Source of the DNA: Peribolospora baueri
Lineage: Eukaryota; Basidiomycota; Peribolosporomycetes; Peribolosporales; Peribolosporaceae
Reading direction: 5' to 3'
NCBI GenBank assembly: GCA_029717555.1
Contig: JAMDHS010000046.1
Span: forward strand, 1-64,000
DNA: 64,000 nucleotides
Below, in pieces: positions 46,006 through 58,379 of this stretch. The position numbers and the translations under genes are program-made. The notes under the pieces are model-generated. The model was given only the letters and a program-made list of their open reading frames with translations, had not been told where the DNA came from and made no database searches. Position 1 is the first letter of the stretch, and each line of letters starts with the position of its first letter.

Positions 46006-49000
46006 ATGCCCTCAGACTGGCTGGCGCGGCGAGTGCGCTCGCTCCGCCAGACGCCCGGCCTGGAGGACTTCGACCGCGCCATCTTCCTGTCCGTTTTGCT
46101 CTGCCTCGTCGTCGGAGAGCGACATTTGCTCCTGAGGACTTATGATAAAGACATTGAGCGTGTTGCGTTGGAGGCCGGGAGGGTGAGTGGCTTTCAGCTC
46201 GGTTTCCGGCTCACCTTCAAACGCTTTCTTCTGTGACTTGCCTCCCTCATCCTCATCTCCTTTGCAGGTTTGCTCCGCCATCTTCGGTCTGGCTACCCAC
46301 GTTGCACCTCCGTGCGAAAGGCCGAACACCACGTCTGACTTTGTGCGCAACATGTTCCTGCTCCCCGCCCCTGCTTCCCGTCGCGTCACATCTCCCCCCA
46401 CCAATGTCGCACCACACGAGGAGCAGGAGGGCTTAGTGAGGAGGGAAGAGAGGACAGGACGCGAGTTGGCTCTTTCCGACCCATTTGCGGACACGGCTTC
46501 GGGCGCTGTCTGCTCCAACTCGTCTCAAACGTCCAAGCTCTTACCGGATACGGCGAGGAACCTTTCTCGCCGCGTGTCTGCGCCTGCAGATTCGAGTGGC
46601 CGCCCTGCTTCAAGCGTACCACATTTGACCGTTGCCGTGCCGCCTGTTGTTCCCTTCGGAGCTCATCAACAACCCTCCTTTACTTCGTCTCCGTTTGTTT
46701 CTTCCCCTGTCTCCTTGGACCTCTCCGGTGCTTCCTCCTCTTTCTTCCCTGACGACGCAGCGGCTGGGACCAGCGGTGACGGCGGAGACCGAATGAGCAG
46801 TAGCCGCCTTCCGTCTTCCGTGTCCAATTCCAAATCCACCGTCCCTTCTTTTCTCGGCCTCGGACAATCGAGGTCCAGCAGCCTCGCTTCCGCCGCGACC
46901 AGCCCAACCGTCCTTGGAGGAGGAGGGAAGAACAGCCTCACAAACAGTCGGAGGACGAGTCCCGCCCTTAGCCGAGCTGGCACTTTCATGGGTCCCCTGC
47001 CGGACTTGGATGTTGAGGATGGCGGAGAGAGGATGGATGGGAGGGGAGCGAGGAGGAGGAGACGGGCGCGTAGCGCTTCTTCATATTACTCGTTCAAGAC
47101 GGCCACGAGCGGATCTTCTTTGTCCGACTCTGATCGTCCTTCCTCGGACGATGATGAGTATGGGAGCGCAAGTCCTTGGGGAAAAAACGAAGAATCCGAG
47201 GGCGAAGGCGAAAACGATCGCCAGTCGGGAAGGCGAGACCGTAAGCCCTCTCGCGCACGAGGCTCCGGTCCAGCGCTGAGGAGGAGGGAGCGAGAGATCT
47301 GGGCGGAAGCCTCCGAGGACGGATGGGCGACTCGGAAGGACGACGCCGAGTTGCAGAGAAACCAGCCGGGTATGGCCCCCGCCAACACCGGTCGACCTTC
47401 CCTCTCTCCCTCGCACACCCTTAGCAAAGGCGAACAAGAGCTCACTTCAACGCATCAGGGCCGGAGTACAGACTTGGGGCCGCATTCGCCGTCTTCTTTC
47501 GAGAATTTGCTCAATTCTCCGGTCGCGCAATCTCATTCTCAATCCCAAGTGGTCGCCAACAGGATGCCCGAGCCGAGCCGTTCCAGCACGCAACCTGCGC
47601 CTGTTCCACCGCGTTTCAACTATCGACATGCCACCGCCATTGAGCCTACCCAGGACCACGCCGCTGAGTCGGGCAATGGTTCCCGTCCGATCTCCGAATC
47701 TGAGCTGTCTTCCTCTTCCGATGATGACCTGCCCCAAACACAGTCACACCGCCTCCCTCAAGCTCTAATCCTCCCCAATCTCACCGAACCCCACTGTCCG
47801 CCGAGTGCCCAGCACGGCCTGCTCTCCATCCTTCGTTCTGGACAAGTCACAGTGGAGGAGGCAATGAGTGTGAAGGAGGCTGTGGAAATCATTGAAAAGT
47901 TTGGCGCGTTGGAGAGCGCAGAGGGGTTCGGGAGGGCAAAGATGCCTGCTGCCGTCGATGATGTGGCAGGTGGTGTCCGTCGAGGTGCTTCCGGGAAGAT
48001 CGGAAAAAGAAAAGCGACGTTTTCCGCCACCAGGGATCTCTTCGGCTTAAGAGGCAATCAAGGCGGCGATGGCGCGGAGACGAGTGGGCATGACGGTAGC
48101 AGAAGGAGGCGGCGACGCGACGCGGACGATGGGGGGAACAGTCGGGTGAGCGATCCTCGTGACGAAATCAAAAGACGAGCGAGGAGGCTTCTCGCTCGGG
48201 CAGCGCGGGTGGAGGCGGAGGAGAGGCGAGCGCAAGAAAGCGGTCAGGCAGGTCAGGGTCCCAACAGCGTGGATGAGGAAGAAGAGGAGGAACTGGCAGC
48301 GCTGAAGATGAGCGTACCTGAGGGCACTTATAACTTGCCGGATGGATTTATGCTTATTGCCGTCGTCGGTGGGGAGGGGAAGGAGGATAGCGGAAAGCAG
48401 CGCTTGCCTATGGAGAGATACTTGGTGAGTGTTATCCGGTCTTTCGCCCACGTCCCTTCGCCGCTGTGGGCCTCTCATCGTTTCCTGACCACGCTTCTCG
48501 TTCCTCCGTCGCGTCGTTGCCATGATCTCGCTCTCATTCTCCAGCTTGACCGCTTTTCCATCTTTTGCACCGTCGACCTGACGCAAACTGCGGAGTCGGA
48601 ACTCGACTCGCGGTCCGAAGCAGAGTCCGAAGACGAGGTATTGGAAAGAGATGCGCGTAGCGACAACAGTTCGACCACCACCAGCAGGGCGAGGCGGACG
48701 CCGGCGCGGCTGCAAGCCTCTGACGACGATATACCAAAAGCGGTTGACCGATTCGGCTGGAAGGTGAGCGGAATGCTTTGACGGATATCGTTCCTCCTCG
48801 CTGTCATCTCCCACAGTAACTGACTCGTTCGCTCCATTGCATTACTGTCTTCAGCATCTGCGCGCTCTACGCGCCCTCAGCGATAAGACGTACATCGCCC
48901 CACGCCTTCATGTCTATCTCTCCGATCTCACCTCCAACATCCGCCACCACCCCCGCATTGACGGCTGCATGCTCACCAGTCGTGCTAGGAAGGAGCTGGA

Positions 49001-49559
49001 AGCTTTCACAAAAGCTTATGCCGCTCTCATGGAGTATTCGCCACTGCCTGACGATGATGCACCCTCTGTCGGTGCGGTCGTGCGCTCTCATGGGACTGGC
49101 AGTCGGGGCCAAGGAGTGAGCCCAAGCACAGCAGCTGGTCACCCTCTCATGGACGATGTCAACGCCGATGATAAGCGACGTCTGCTCGCAGCCGCCCCTT
49201 CCTCTCCTTCGCTTCCTTGGCAGATCCTGTCTGACCACCTGCCCACGCCTCCGGCAAGTCCCAAGCCAGGAGCAGTTGCGACAGTGCATGTGCGTCCAGT
49301 CGCTGCGGAGTCCACACCTGCACCGACCGCTCCGTACGCCACGCCTTCCCACGCCGCACGCGTCCTTTCGAGGGTGTACGCTCACCGGGTCAAGATGCGC
49401 GATGGGCCCTGGGATGAGGTAATGGGCGCGCTTTGCGGTCCGCCATGGGCTTGGTGGGACGATCAGGATCGCAAAGTCGGTGTCAGCGTGCGGCCTGTTG
49501 CCGACTATGGAGATGAGACGGTGGCGGACGTGCTGCTCGATATAATAAATCGGATTTAG
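46006..49559 (+). CDS. Large fungal Mg-chelatase-like (ChlI/MoxR-lid) protein
   Basis: Exons 46006-46182, 46268-48424, 48545-48763 and 48855-49559 give 1085 residues. The N-terminus, DFDRAIFLSVLLCLVVGERHLLLRTYDKDIERV and FGLATHVAPP, resembles the start of fungal proteins annotated as magnesium chelatase-like. GFMLIAVVGGEG...MERYLLDRFSIFCTVDL fits their AAA-derived core. IAPRLHVYLSDLTSNIRHHP and ATPSHAARVLSRVYAHRV fit their C-terminal lid. Between them lie about 600 residues of Ser/Arg/Pro-rich, largely disordered sequence with basic patches (RGARRRRRARSASS). I see no Walker A motif, so ATPase activity is doubtful. It ends ADVLLDIINRI. Function is unknown; family placement is tentative. Confidence 0.6.
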
Positions 49560-49853
49560 ACTGTGTGATTTTGTGCGCACCTTTTCTTTCGTCCTTCGTC
49601 TTTATTTGCTTCCTCACACTTCGGTTGTATGTCTATGTACACGTAGTAATGTCGTGAATAATGCAGTCTTCAGTGCGGCGGAGGTGAGGACGCCACCACG
49701 ACCAGGCTTTTTCTTTTTCTTTTTCGATTAGGTGAACAACTATGACGGTCGAGCAGGGCGTGTCGCCTTCAAGGAACACGTACTCCATCGCAATATGGTA
49801 TGTCCAGAGTTACAAAACATGAAGAAAAGAATGACATCGATGTCGAGCCCGTT

Positions 49854-52800
49854 CTATTTCTTCTTCTTCTTAGCCTGGGCCACATGCGCCCTAAGCTTCT
49901 TCTGTTTATCCCGTAAGCTGGCCGTCTTCTTCCCCCTAACCCGCTGACTGTATTGAACCATCTTGAAATTCTTGGTAGAATGCGCCTTCTGCTTGTTGGT
50001 GCTGGAGCTCGGTGCCTCCTTCTTCTTCTTGCCTTTGTTGCTTCCAAACTTTTCTCTACCCTCACGACCTTTCTGGATGGACGCCATGCGCTCCTCGTAA
50101 TCCGCTTTAGCTTTTTTCCGAGGTCCTACGATATCGCCTTCCGTCAGGAATTCCTGGTTGTCGGCACCGGAGGAGTGTCGTTGCGCCTCCTTCAGAGCCG
50201 CCAACTTGCGCTTCGCTGCCTTTCCGCCACCCTCTTCAGCCTCTTTCTGGGCAGCTTCTAGGCGTAGCTCATTAAGCTTGGCAAAATCGGCTGGGGTGAG
50301 AATCTGGAATGGCGGATGGTGAGAATGAGTGTCGTCAAGGTCAGCCAAGTACAACGGGAAAAGCGTCCTAGAGAGGGATCGCCTCACCCTCTCTTGCGCC
50401 AACGTTGACATCTTCTTCTCCTCTGCCTCAACAGCGCTCTCGACCCGAGATAACTCTCCGTCCTTGTCCTCCCCACCACTGTCCTCACTGGCGTCACTCC
50501 CAGCGCGTCGCTTCCCTTTCGATCTCCTACCCTTCTCCTTCACCTTACCCTTGGGCCCCTCTTTCGAGTCCTCCTCCTCCGAATCGCTAATTTCGAAGCC
50601 ACCGTCGCTTTCGTCCCCAGACGAAACTTCCATCCAGCCAGATGAGTCGGAGTCCGAGCCCGAGTCATCCGACTCCACATCCCACCCTTCCCATTCATCG
50701 CCTTCCTCCTCATCCTCCGATCCTGAGCCGGCGGCAGCTTTTTTGGAGGTGAGGTGCTCTTCGAGTAGTTCCAAACCGTCGATACCAGTCACCGCGTCGG
50801 CTGATTCACCGAACTGACGTACTCGGGTCCCAATCAGGCCCATCGTTGCGGCTTTACCCTATAGATCGAACGCACGCAAAGAGCCGTGAGCATTGACGCC
50901 TGACAAAGGCCTTCTGAAACGAGATATTCCAAGCACAACTCACTCTTTCCTTCTTTTTCAACATGCCCGGATTGACTTCCCTGAACAACGCCAATATACC
51001 CCTGGCAGCCGTAGTGACGCCCTTGTCCCTACTCTTCCGATATTCCACCAAATCTTCCAACAGGTCCTTCTCCATGCACCACGGTTGTCTTCGGCAAACT
51101 TCTCGGATCCCGTTGATCCCTGCCGCCACGACTTCGGGGCCCACGCCTGGGTGAACGAACTCGGTCGCGATCTTGCGGATCACCGGCGTAAGGACGTCTG
51201 GTGGCGTCAAATCGTGCACGGACTGGGCAAGGGAGACCAGGATGAGCGTGATGCGCAGTTGGTGGTAGGTGAGGTATCTGAAGCGGTGTCGATTCAAAGG
51301 GGTCAATCCGACCTTTGGTTAGCCATTCTGTCGTTGGGACAAGTGGATGCAACGACTCCAAAGCGCCACTAATCTCAACAGGCCCGCACTCACTTTGTGA
51401 TGTAACCGTAGAATCCTAGCACGGTGAGCTTGTGCGAGCCCATTAGTCGGCTGAGGAGCTGCATGATGAGAATCTTCTGGTCCAGGCTGTGGTGCTTGTC
51501 GTACCGCGAGAGATTCGCGTACAGGTTCTCGCCGAAACTTTGCGGGTCGTTTAGAAGATGCAGCGCAGAAAAGTTTGCTGACCCGGATTCCTCCGCTTTT
51601 GCTTTCCGCTTCTGTTAGGTCGAGCACGAAACAGGTTTAGGCTGACCCCCGCTGGAGTCGATATAGCAAGCAAGGGGCACCATCCAGAACGCACCTTTTT
51701 TGCGATATGGGAAGCCTTCCTGACAGCCTTGTCTCTCGACCGGGACTTCTTGTTCACCTTCCTCGCGTGCAGGATCTGGTCTATGTCTGGAACGTCGTCG
51801 TCGTCGTCGCTATCGTCCGACGCTTCGCCTGCCTCGTTTTCGTCGCCGAGGAAAAAACGGATCGCAGAGGCTTGAACGTAAACGTTGGGGTGGAAGCACG
51901 CTAGCTCGACTAGAGACACCGTCTTGGCATCGTGCCTGTGGAGTGGTCAACAAGAGTTCATGAGCTTTGCAGCAGATCGTAATGTCGGGGGGGGGGGAGG
52001 GATGGACACGGTCACTCACCACACATCCCTTCGCCACAGCTCCCTCGCCAGCCTCACAGCCCAAAGTGCCTCCTCCCTCTTCTTTCCCGTTGTCACAATA
52101 CCTCTTTTTCCACTTTCAATCCCTCCACGTCCACCATCCTCTCCCTGCCCCTGGACACCTCGCTCGATCATACCGAAAAGGAGACCCTGAACAACTCGAT
52201 TGAGACGATGGTTTTTGGATTTGGCGTTGGCAGAACGAATGTCGGATGTGATAGTAGCTTGGAGGAATGTCCGGAGCGAAGGGGAGATATTAGGAACCGA
52301 GAGGAGGGGGAAAAGCGTCCGGAGCAAACTGAAGAAACCAGTAGAAGTTGCAATGCGTTAGATAAGCCTACAATCAGAACAAGGGCCATGCCGTCAGGTA
52401 ACCCACTCCTCGCTACTTATGACACCTCGGTTCCGCAACAGAACCAGGCTCCTGACAAGCGTCTTGCGAACATCCGGCGTCAAGGTTGCGTGATGCTCGA
52501 GGAGCAAGGTCGAGATATGAGAAGGAAACGCCGCAGTGATGTCGGGATAGGATGGGGCAAGCTAAAGCATAGAACAAGATAATGTAATAGAGGTGTTTGA
52601 GGTCAACTTCCTTCCTGCCGCGCTTGCTCTCCTTAGGTCACAGCAGTAACGCTCACCTGAGCAATGAACCCAACCAAGCTCTCGAACCGCTTCGCCTCCC
52701 CCGCACCCATCTTACCCGCACCAGTACCAACTCCAACGTTACCAGCTCCCATCCCGACGGCGGCACCAACATCGTACGCAAAGATGCGCCGCAAACTCTC

Positions 52801-52956
52801 GTAGTGGTTCCACTGGCTCCGAAACTCGTCCACGTACGCCTTCGGGTCGCGCTTGAGGAGGTTCTGGAGGGCGGGCAGGTTGCTAGTATTGAGCAGTCCT
52901 CGACCTTGCCTCTGTGGCAGGTCTTCCGAGGGCATCTTGTCGAACTTGGGCGCCAT
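49854..52956 (-). CDS. SDA1: SDA1 family 60S ribosome biogenesis protein
   Basis: Exons (minus) 52956-52657, 52561-52407, 52328-52020, 51935-51695, 51611-51394, 51277-50944, 50858-50388 and 50303-49854 give 825 residues. Sda1 is a nucleolar HEAT-like protein needed for pre-60S maturation and export. Matches are [118 protein letters not shown] and GINGIREVC. The diagnostic C-terminus is [30 protein letters not shown], followed by Lys residues. Acidic ([15 protein letters not shown]) and basic patches lie between. The first ATG in frame is at 52956. It is divergent from DBP7 by 219 bp. Confidence 0.95.
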
Positions 52957-53175
52957 CTCGAGGGAATATCCTTGCGTCGACGACGGCGGTGCAAGGCGTT
53001 GGACCGGCCAAAGATTCTTTCTCAACGATCGTGAGTAGAAGAGCGAGGGAAACGCTGCGGCACTGATCCCCCGCAGCCTCCAGGTCGCCGCAGTCTTTCG
53101 AAGTCCATGTCCCTTCCGTCGACGAGTCTGTTGTTCCTCGTTCCGATCTGTTCATCTTCACCTAAATTGCCCAAG
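52957..53175. promoter_or_regulatory. Bidirectional promoter, SDA1 / DBP7
   Basis: 219 bp separate the two ATGs. Both products act in 60S subunit assembly, so shared control of the ribosome-biogenesis regulon is plausible. I did not recognise a PAC or RRPE element with certainty. Confidence 0.5.
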
Positions 53176-56165
53176 ATGGACGCCGATGATGACAGTATCA
53201 TGCTCAACTTTGCGTCTTCAGGGACGGCCGGAGGCTTTGTTCCTGGAAAGGCGCCGGCAAGGAAAGGCGGCAAGTGGAAGGATCGTCTGAAGGACAAGAG
53301 AAAGGCCGAGCACGCAGCCAAGAAGAGGCAGCGCGGAGAGATGGAAGACGGCGGCGATGCGAAGGATACCAACACAGCTTCAAGGTGAGTATCTGCGCTT
53401 TTTGGAGATGCAGTATGCCTGTTCAACGTCGCTGATGCCGGTGCTTCTTCACAGTGCGCCAAAACGCGCAAAACCCGCGAGTCAAGCACCTCAAACCAAG
53501 CCCATCAACGGTTCGGCTGCACAGCGGGCGACGTCTACCCTGAAGTCTGGCAGCGGCAATGTCTCTTCCTCTGCCCCTGTTATCTCTTCCCTTTTCTCGT
53601 CTAACCCCGTTATCAAGGCACTGGAACCTCAAAATTCAATGCCCCAGAAAGCCGGGCCGGCCTCCAACGCCCCTCTCAAGGACACGTCCTCCTTTGAGGG
53701 GCTCGGGCTGGACCCTTTGCTCGTCCACCATCTCCATTCTAAACTCAACGTTCAACGTCCTACATCTATTCAGCGCATGGCTCTCCCCTTCCTTCTCGGT
53801 TCCTCCGCGTCAACTGCGTCCAACCCGTTCCGAGACGTCTTCATCCAGAGCCAGACGGGTTCTGGAAAGACGCTCACCTTTCTCCTCCCTGTCATCCAAA
53901 CCCTGCTCCCTCTCTGCTCGGAGAGCTTTATCGACCGTTCCATCGGCACTTTGGCCATTGTCCTCGCCCCTACCCGGGAGCTGGCCAAGCAGATATACGA
54001 CGTCTTGGAGCGCCTGTTGAACATGTCGCTATCACTTCCGAAGAGCGAGGAGCAAAGCGCCGAAGAGGACTCTGTTGAACCGCCCCGACGTGCGAGGTGG
54101 ATTGTCCCGGGTCTCTTAACTGGAGGGACGGATCGAAACCACGAAAAGGCTCGACTGCGCAAGGGTTGCCCCATCGTGGTCGCTACCCCCGGTCGGTTGC
54201 TCGACCATCTGCAAAATTCGTCCTCATTCGATGTAAGCAAGTGCCGATGGCTGGTTCTTGACGAAGCCGACCGGCTGATGGAGCTCGGCTTTGAGGAGAC
54301 CATCAATGGAATCGTCAAGGCGCTTGATGGACGGAGGCGGATCGCTCTTACGGCAGCCAAGGAAGCCGCGGGCGAGGACGGAGAGATGGGTACGCTGGGT
54401 GTCAACTGGTGGGAAGGACGAAGACGCACGGTGCTGTGCTCGGCAACGATCAGAGAGGACGTGCAAGTGCTAGCGGGCCAGACACTTGTGGAGCCCGTCA
54501 TTCTCAAGGCCACGGCCGGGAGAGATTTCGGTGCAGATACCCCGAAGGTGGACATTGTGCCGGCCTCCAATGCAGCTTTGGATAGTCCTCAAGCGCACGC
54601 AGATAGCAGCACTGCGAAATTTACGCCACCCAGTCAGCTCACACAGAAGTACGTCATCGTTCCTGCTAAGCTTAGGTTGGTCACGCTGTTGGCTCTCCTG
54701 CGCTCGGTGCTGCAAGATTCGGGGAAGCAGAAAGGCAAGGAAAAGGGCACCCGAATCATTGTCTTTCTTAGTTGCACCGACTCTGTTGACTTCCACTGGA
54801 AGGCTTTGGGTGGAGCGACCATGAGTGATGGCGGTAGCGACGATGAGGGAGAGGCGCAAGGAGAGCAGAACGTAGCGGGTGTGAATGGCTCCGACGAAGA
54901 GGACATGGCAGGCGCTTCCAATCGCTCTAGGCCGACGAAAGGAGATCAGCCTCAGCGAAAGAAGAACCGAGTGGCCGCCTATTCTCAGCTGATTCCTCAC
55001 ACGCCGGTCTACCGACTGCACGGTTCGCTATCGCTTGCAGAACGCATGGAGTCGCTGAACGCCTTCACCGCCAAGCCCAAGCGGAACGTCGGGGATAAGG
55101 GCAAAGGGACCTCTGCAGATTCGGATTCGTCAGAAGACCACGGCGCCATCTTACTATGCACCTCCGTTGCTTCACGCGGCCTCGACCTTCCACTCGTACG
55201 ATGCGTCATCCAGTACGACCTGCCCACCGAAGGCGGTGCGACGGAGTACGTCCACCGTGTCGGCCGAACTGCGCGAGTAGGCAAAGGCGGCGAGGCGTGG
55301 TCGTTCGTTTTGCCATCCGAAGAAGCTTGGGTGTCGTGGATCGAGGAAGGAATGGGGGGCGCTGAGAAGGAGACATTTGGGAAGGAGGGGGAGAAAAAGG
55401 GATTAGTGCAGGTGGGCGTGCAGGATGCAATGAGGCGTGGATTCGGAGGCCGAGGGGATGAGTACGAGGCCAGGGCGACAGACGTGCAGCTCGCTTTCGA
55501 GCGATGGGTTGTGAAGAACAAGGATGTGAGTGTCTCGTCGGCATGGATTTCTTTCGCTTCCTCATCTTGTCTTCGTGGTGCCTGCTCGTCCGTTGATCCG
55601 TCTGACGAATCTTCTCGTCGGTTTCGGCCACCCTCAGGCAGGAGCTCTGGCCCGACGAGCGTTCCTCTCCCACATCCGTGCGTACGCCACGCACCCTTCG
55701 AACGAGAAACACATCTTCCACGTCCGCAACCTGCATCTGGGACACTTGGCCAAGGCTTTCGCCCTCCGGGAAGCTCCAGGGAACATCAAGGCCACGAAGG
55801 CTTCGGCGGGGCAGAAGGATGCTGCTACGCGTGCCGGCAAGAAGAAGACTGGAAAGGCTCACAAGAACAGAGTTTCGGCGGGCGCCGCCTCGGATGACTC
55901 CTCGGAGGAGGACAAGGAGGACGTCCTTCAGAAGCGGCCCTTCAGACACAAGCAGGGAAAGGAGGCACAGGACGCGGAGAGCAGGATGTACGCAAAGGTC
56001 CGAATGCAGGGCAAGTTGACCAAACGGGCCGGCGTGCTAGGCAGCTTCGGAGGCGGCCGCGGGGCGGCGAGCGGCGAGTTTCAGACAATGGGGTTGGGAG
56101 AGGTGGAGAAGCTGTTGGCGGGACAGGCGGGCGATGGTGGCGAAGGGAAGAGAAAACGCAAATGA
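53176..56165 (+). CDS. DBP7: DEAD-box RNA helicase Dbp7 (DDX31-like)
   Basis: Exons 53176-53384, 53455-55525 and 55638-56165 give 935 residues. Dbp7 is a nucleolar helicase for early pre-60S particles. Motifs in order are the Q motif region [25 protein letters not shown], Ia [11 protein letters not shown] as [13 protein letters not shown], Ib [52 protein letters not shown] and [14 protein letters not shown]. Family-specific stretches are [19 protein letters not shown] at the N-terminus and [22 protein letters not shown] with [14 protein letters not shown] at the C-terminus. An acidic insert ([12 protein letters not shown]) lies between the two RecA lobes. The tail is Lys-rich. Confidence 0.96.
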
Positions 56166-56334
56166 TGGTCGTGTGTTTGCTTTGCGCTCTTGTCGATTTG
56201 TGCTGTTTCTGCCACAAAGAAATAAGATTATGCAATTCTTGGTCGGGAACGACCATACAAGTACAGATGTTCATGCCTCCGTCTTCCTCGCCGCTCGCTC
56301 GCGCCCTCATTTTTTTTAAATTGGACGAATATTA

Positions 56335-58196
56335 TCATTCCGACCGAACGGTTTCCATCGTCGTGAGCCCGATTTCGTCCGGCCCTCCCACCCCCTCCTC
56401 GTCCTGATTGAGCGGCTCATACGCCTGGCCGCCGCTATTGCCAGCCTTGACACACTCCCACTCTATGCGGAAGAAGACCCACATCCACCTCCTCAGCACC
56501 TCCAATGCCTCCATGACAAAAACGCCTCCCTCAAACTCGATAACATCATGCAAATGGGAGGAGAGCTTGAGGGACCAGGTCAGTCGGAGGATAAGGTCGA
56601 GAAAAATGGAGAGATGATATGCTGAAACGTCTGGAAAGAGGAGCACGGGGCGGAGGCCGAACAAAGTAGTGGAAGACGGGGATGAGAAAGAGGCGTGTGG
56701 TGAATGTGTTTTTGATGGGGAAGGGGGACGGGCCGCTGTACTCGAGCCAGTCGCTCTGCTCTTCTCTCCTATGTCATCATCATTCTCCGCCGCAGGTCGC
56801 GGCAAAGGCGATTCTAACGCCGAGCGAACACTGGCCCCAGAAAACGATGAGAAAAGGCGGGCGGCCACAGACGTCCCTCTAGCGTGGCCTCGGCCTGGCA
56901 AGGGCCAGTCGCTGAAGGTTGGGTTGGGGTTGGAGAGCCAAGTGGAAGGAGCTAGGATGGAGAAACCCCAATCGTTCGTGATATCCCACCAGAAGGAATA
57001 GAGAGAGTTGACGAGCACAGCAAGGACCCTTTGCATATGGAATGCATTAGAAAAGAGCATCGTAATGAGCCTCTGAGAGTATAACAGTGCTGCACTCCAA
57101 AACGGTAACTCACCACAGCTGAAATGGGGAATCCGGACCAAGCCAGCCTCCCCTGCTCTCCGTCCCCTCAGAGCTCTCGTCTCTCTTCTGGAGTACGGAG
57201 AACAAGATGACGGGAAAGGCGGAAGCGTATTTGAGAGCGTTGAGGAGCGAACGTCTCTGCTTGAAGTCGGATGTAACGTATTCGGCAAGGCATTGACGAA
57301 ACCTAATGCAGTATGGCAAGCTGAAGGCCAAGCATGGAGAATATGTGCACATGAGTTTTCAGAGCAGCCATAAAAAAACCAAGAGGCCGGACTCACGTGG
57401 TCATTAGAGGCACCATAATGTCACGATGGCATGCACTCGCCCGCCACCCCGACCGTCCTAACGTGTCCGCCGACCCAGCGGCTATGAGCAGGCAGCCGGC
57501 GACCCAAACGTCACCAAAGACTTTGGCGAAGGAGGTCAAGACATCGGCCAAGATCACGTCGGAGAAGGAGACTCTTCGACGCAGACTTGGATTGACCACG
57601 CGCCACACCGCGCTGGCTCGCACAACAAGATCAGAATTGCAGGTCAGTGACAAAGCCGATCTCAACAACTCCAGCTTGGAGAGAGCTCACCGGAGAAACC
57701 TGTACCGTTGAGCTCGGTAGAAGATGTTCCCAGGCCAGACGAGCATGACGAGCGGAACGAGAAGGACGAAACACTGCAAGGTAATCAAGTTGGCCCGCCA
57801 CATAATGATCGAGTCCACTGCGCCTCCTGCCAACAGCCTGAATGCCCACCATCCTGCGAGGGTCCAGGCGGCCAAGAGAGCGGCTAGCTTGTACGCGGGT
57901 GCATACAGCGTCTTCGGGTGAACATACGTCTGCGCGCCTAGTGGCGGGGGAGCACTGGTGAGCGCTCTGGACAACGACCAGTGGTGGGAGGGTTCTGTGC
58001 GCACGTCGAGGACGCGAGGTACGTCGATGCCGAGGAAGGCAAGGAATTGAACGTTGGACGCCCAGCCGAGTATACCCAGCGAGACGAGGGAGAGCACGCG
58101 GAAGGGCAGGGGGATCACCTCCGAAAATGACGGTCCGCCAGCAGAGGCACCATCCGTGAGAAGGGAAGGGGCGGGGTCAAGTACTTCGGAGGCCAT
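56335..58196 (-). CDS. EXS-domain membrane protein (ERD1-like)
   Basis: Exons (minus) 58196-57691, 57612-57397, 57302-57114 and 57028-56335 give 534 residues. The EXS domain is shared by yeast Erd1 (Golgi; glycosylation and retention of ER proteins) and XPR1/SYG1 phosphate exporters. No SPX domain is present, which favours Erd1. Segments are PLPFRVLSLVSLGILGW, KLAALLAAWTLAGWWAF, ITLQCFVLLVPLVMLVWPGN, VSFSDVILADVLTSFAKVF, FRQCLAEYVTSDF, SLLNALKYASAFPVILFS, WVLAVLVNSLYSFWWDITND and LHDVIEFEGGVFVMEALEV. A Ser/Pro-rich loop of about 90 residues interrupts the domain after the WWDITNDWGFSIL motif. The gene is convergent with DBP7, 169 bp apart. Confidence 0.85.
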
Positions 58197-58379
58197 CGCC
58201 GGTATAGGAGGCGATGGCGATGAGGAGGGCCGACAGTTGTGGTGGTGGTGAGAAGAACGAAGCCGGGTCGCGGAGCACGCACGTGTATGCGCCCTCGTTT
58301 CACCAGCCGCAGCCGATCGTGGGGAGCACAGACCAGCTGGTTCGTCCTTGCGCTCGACTGACTTCTCCCCTCAACGACC

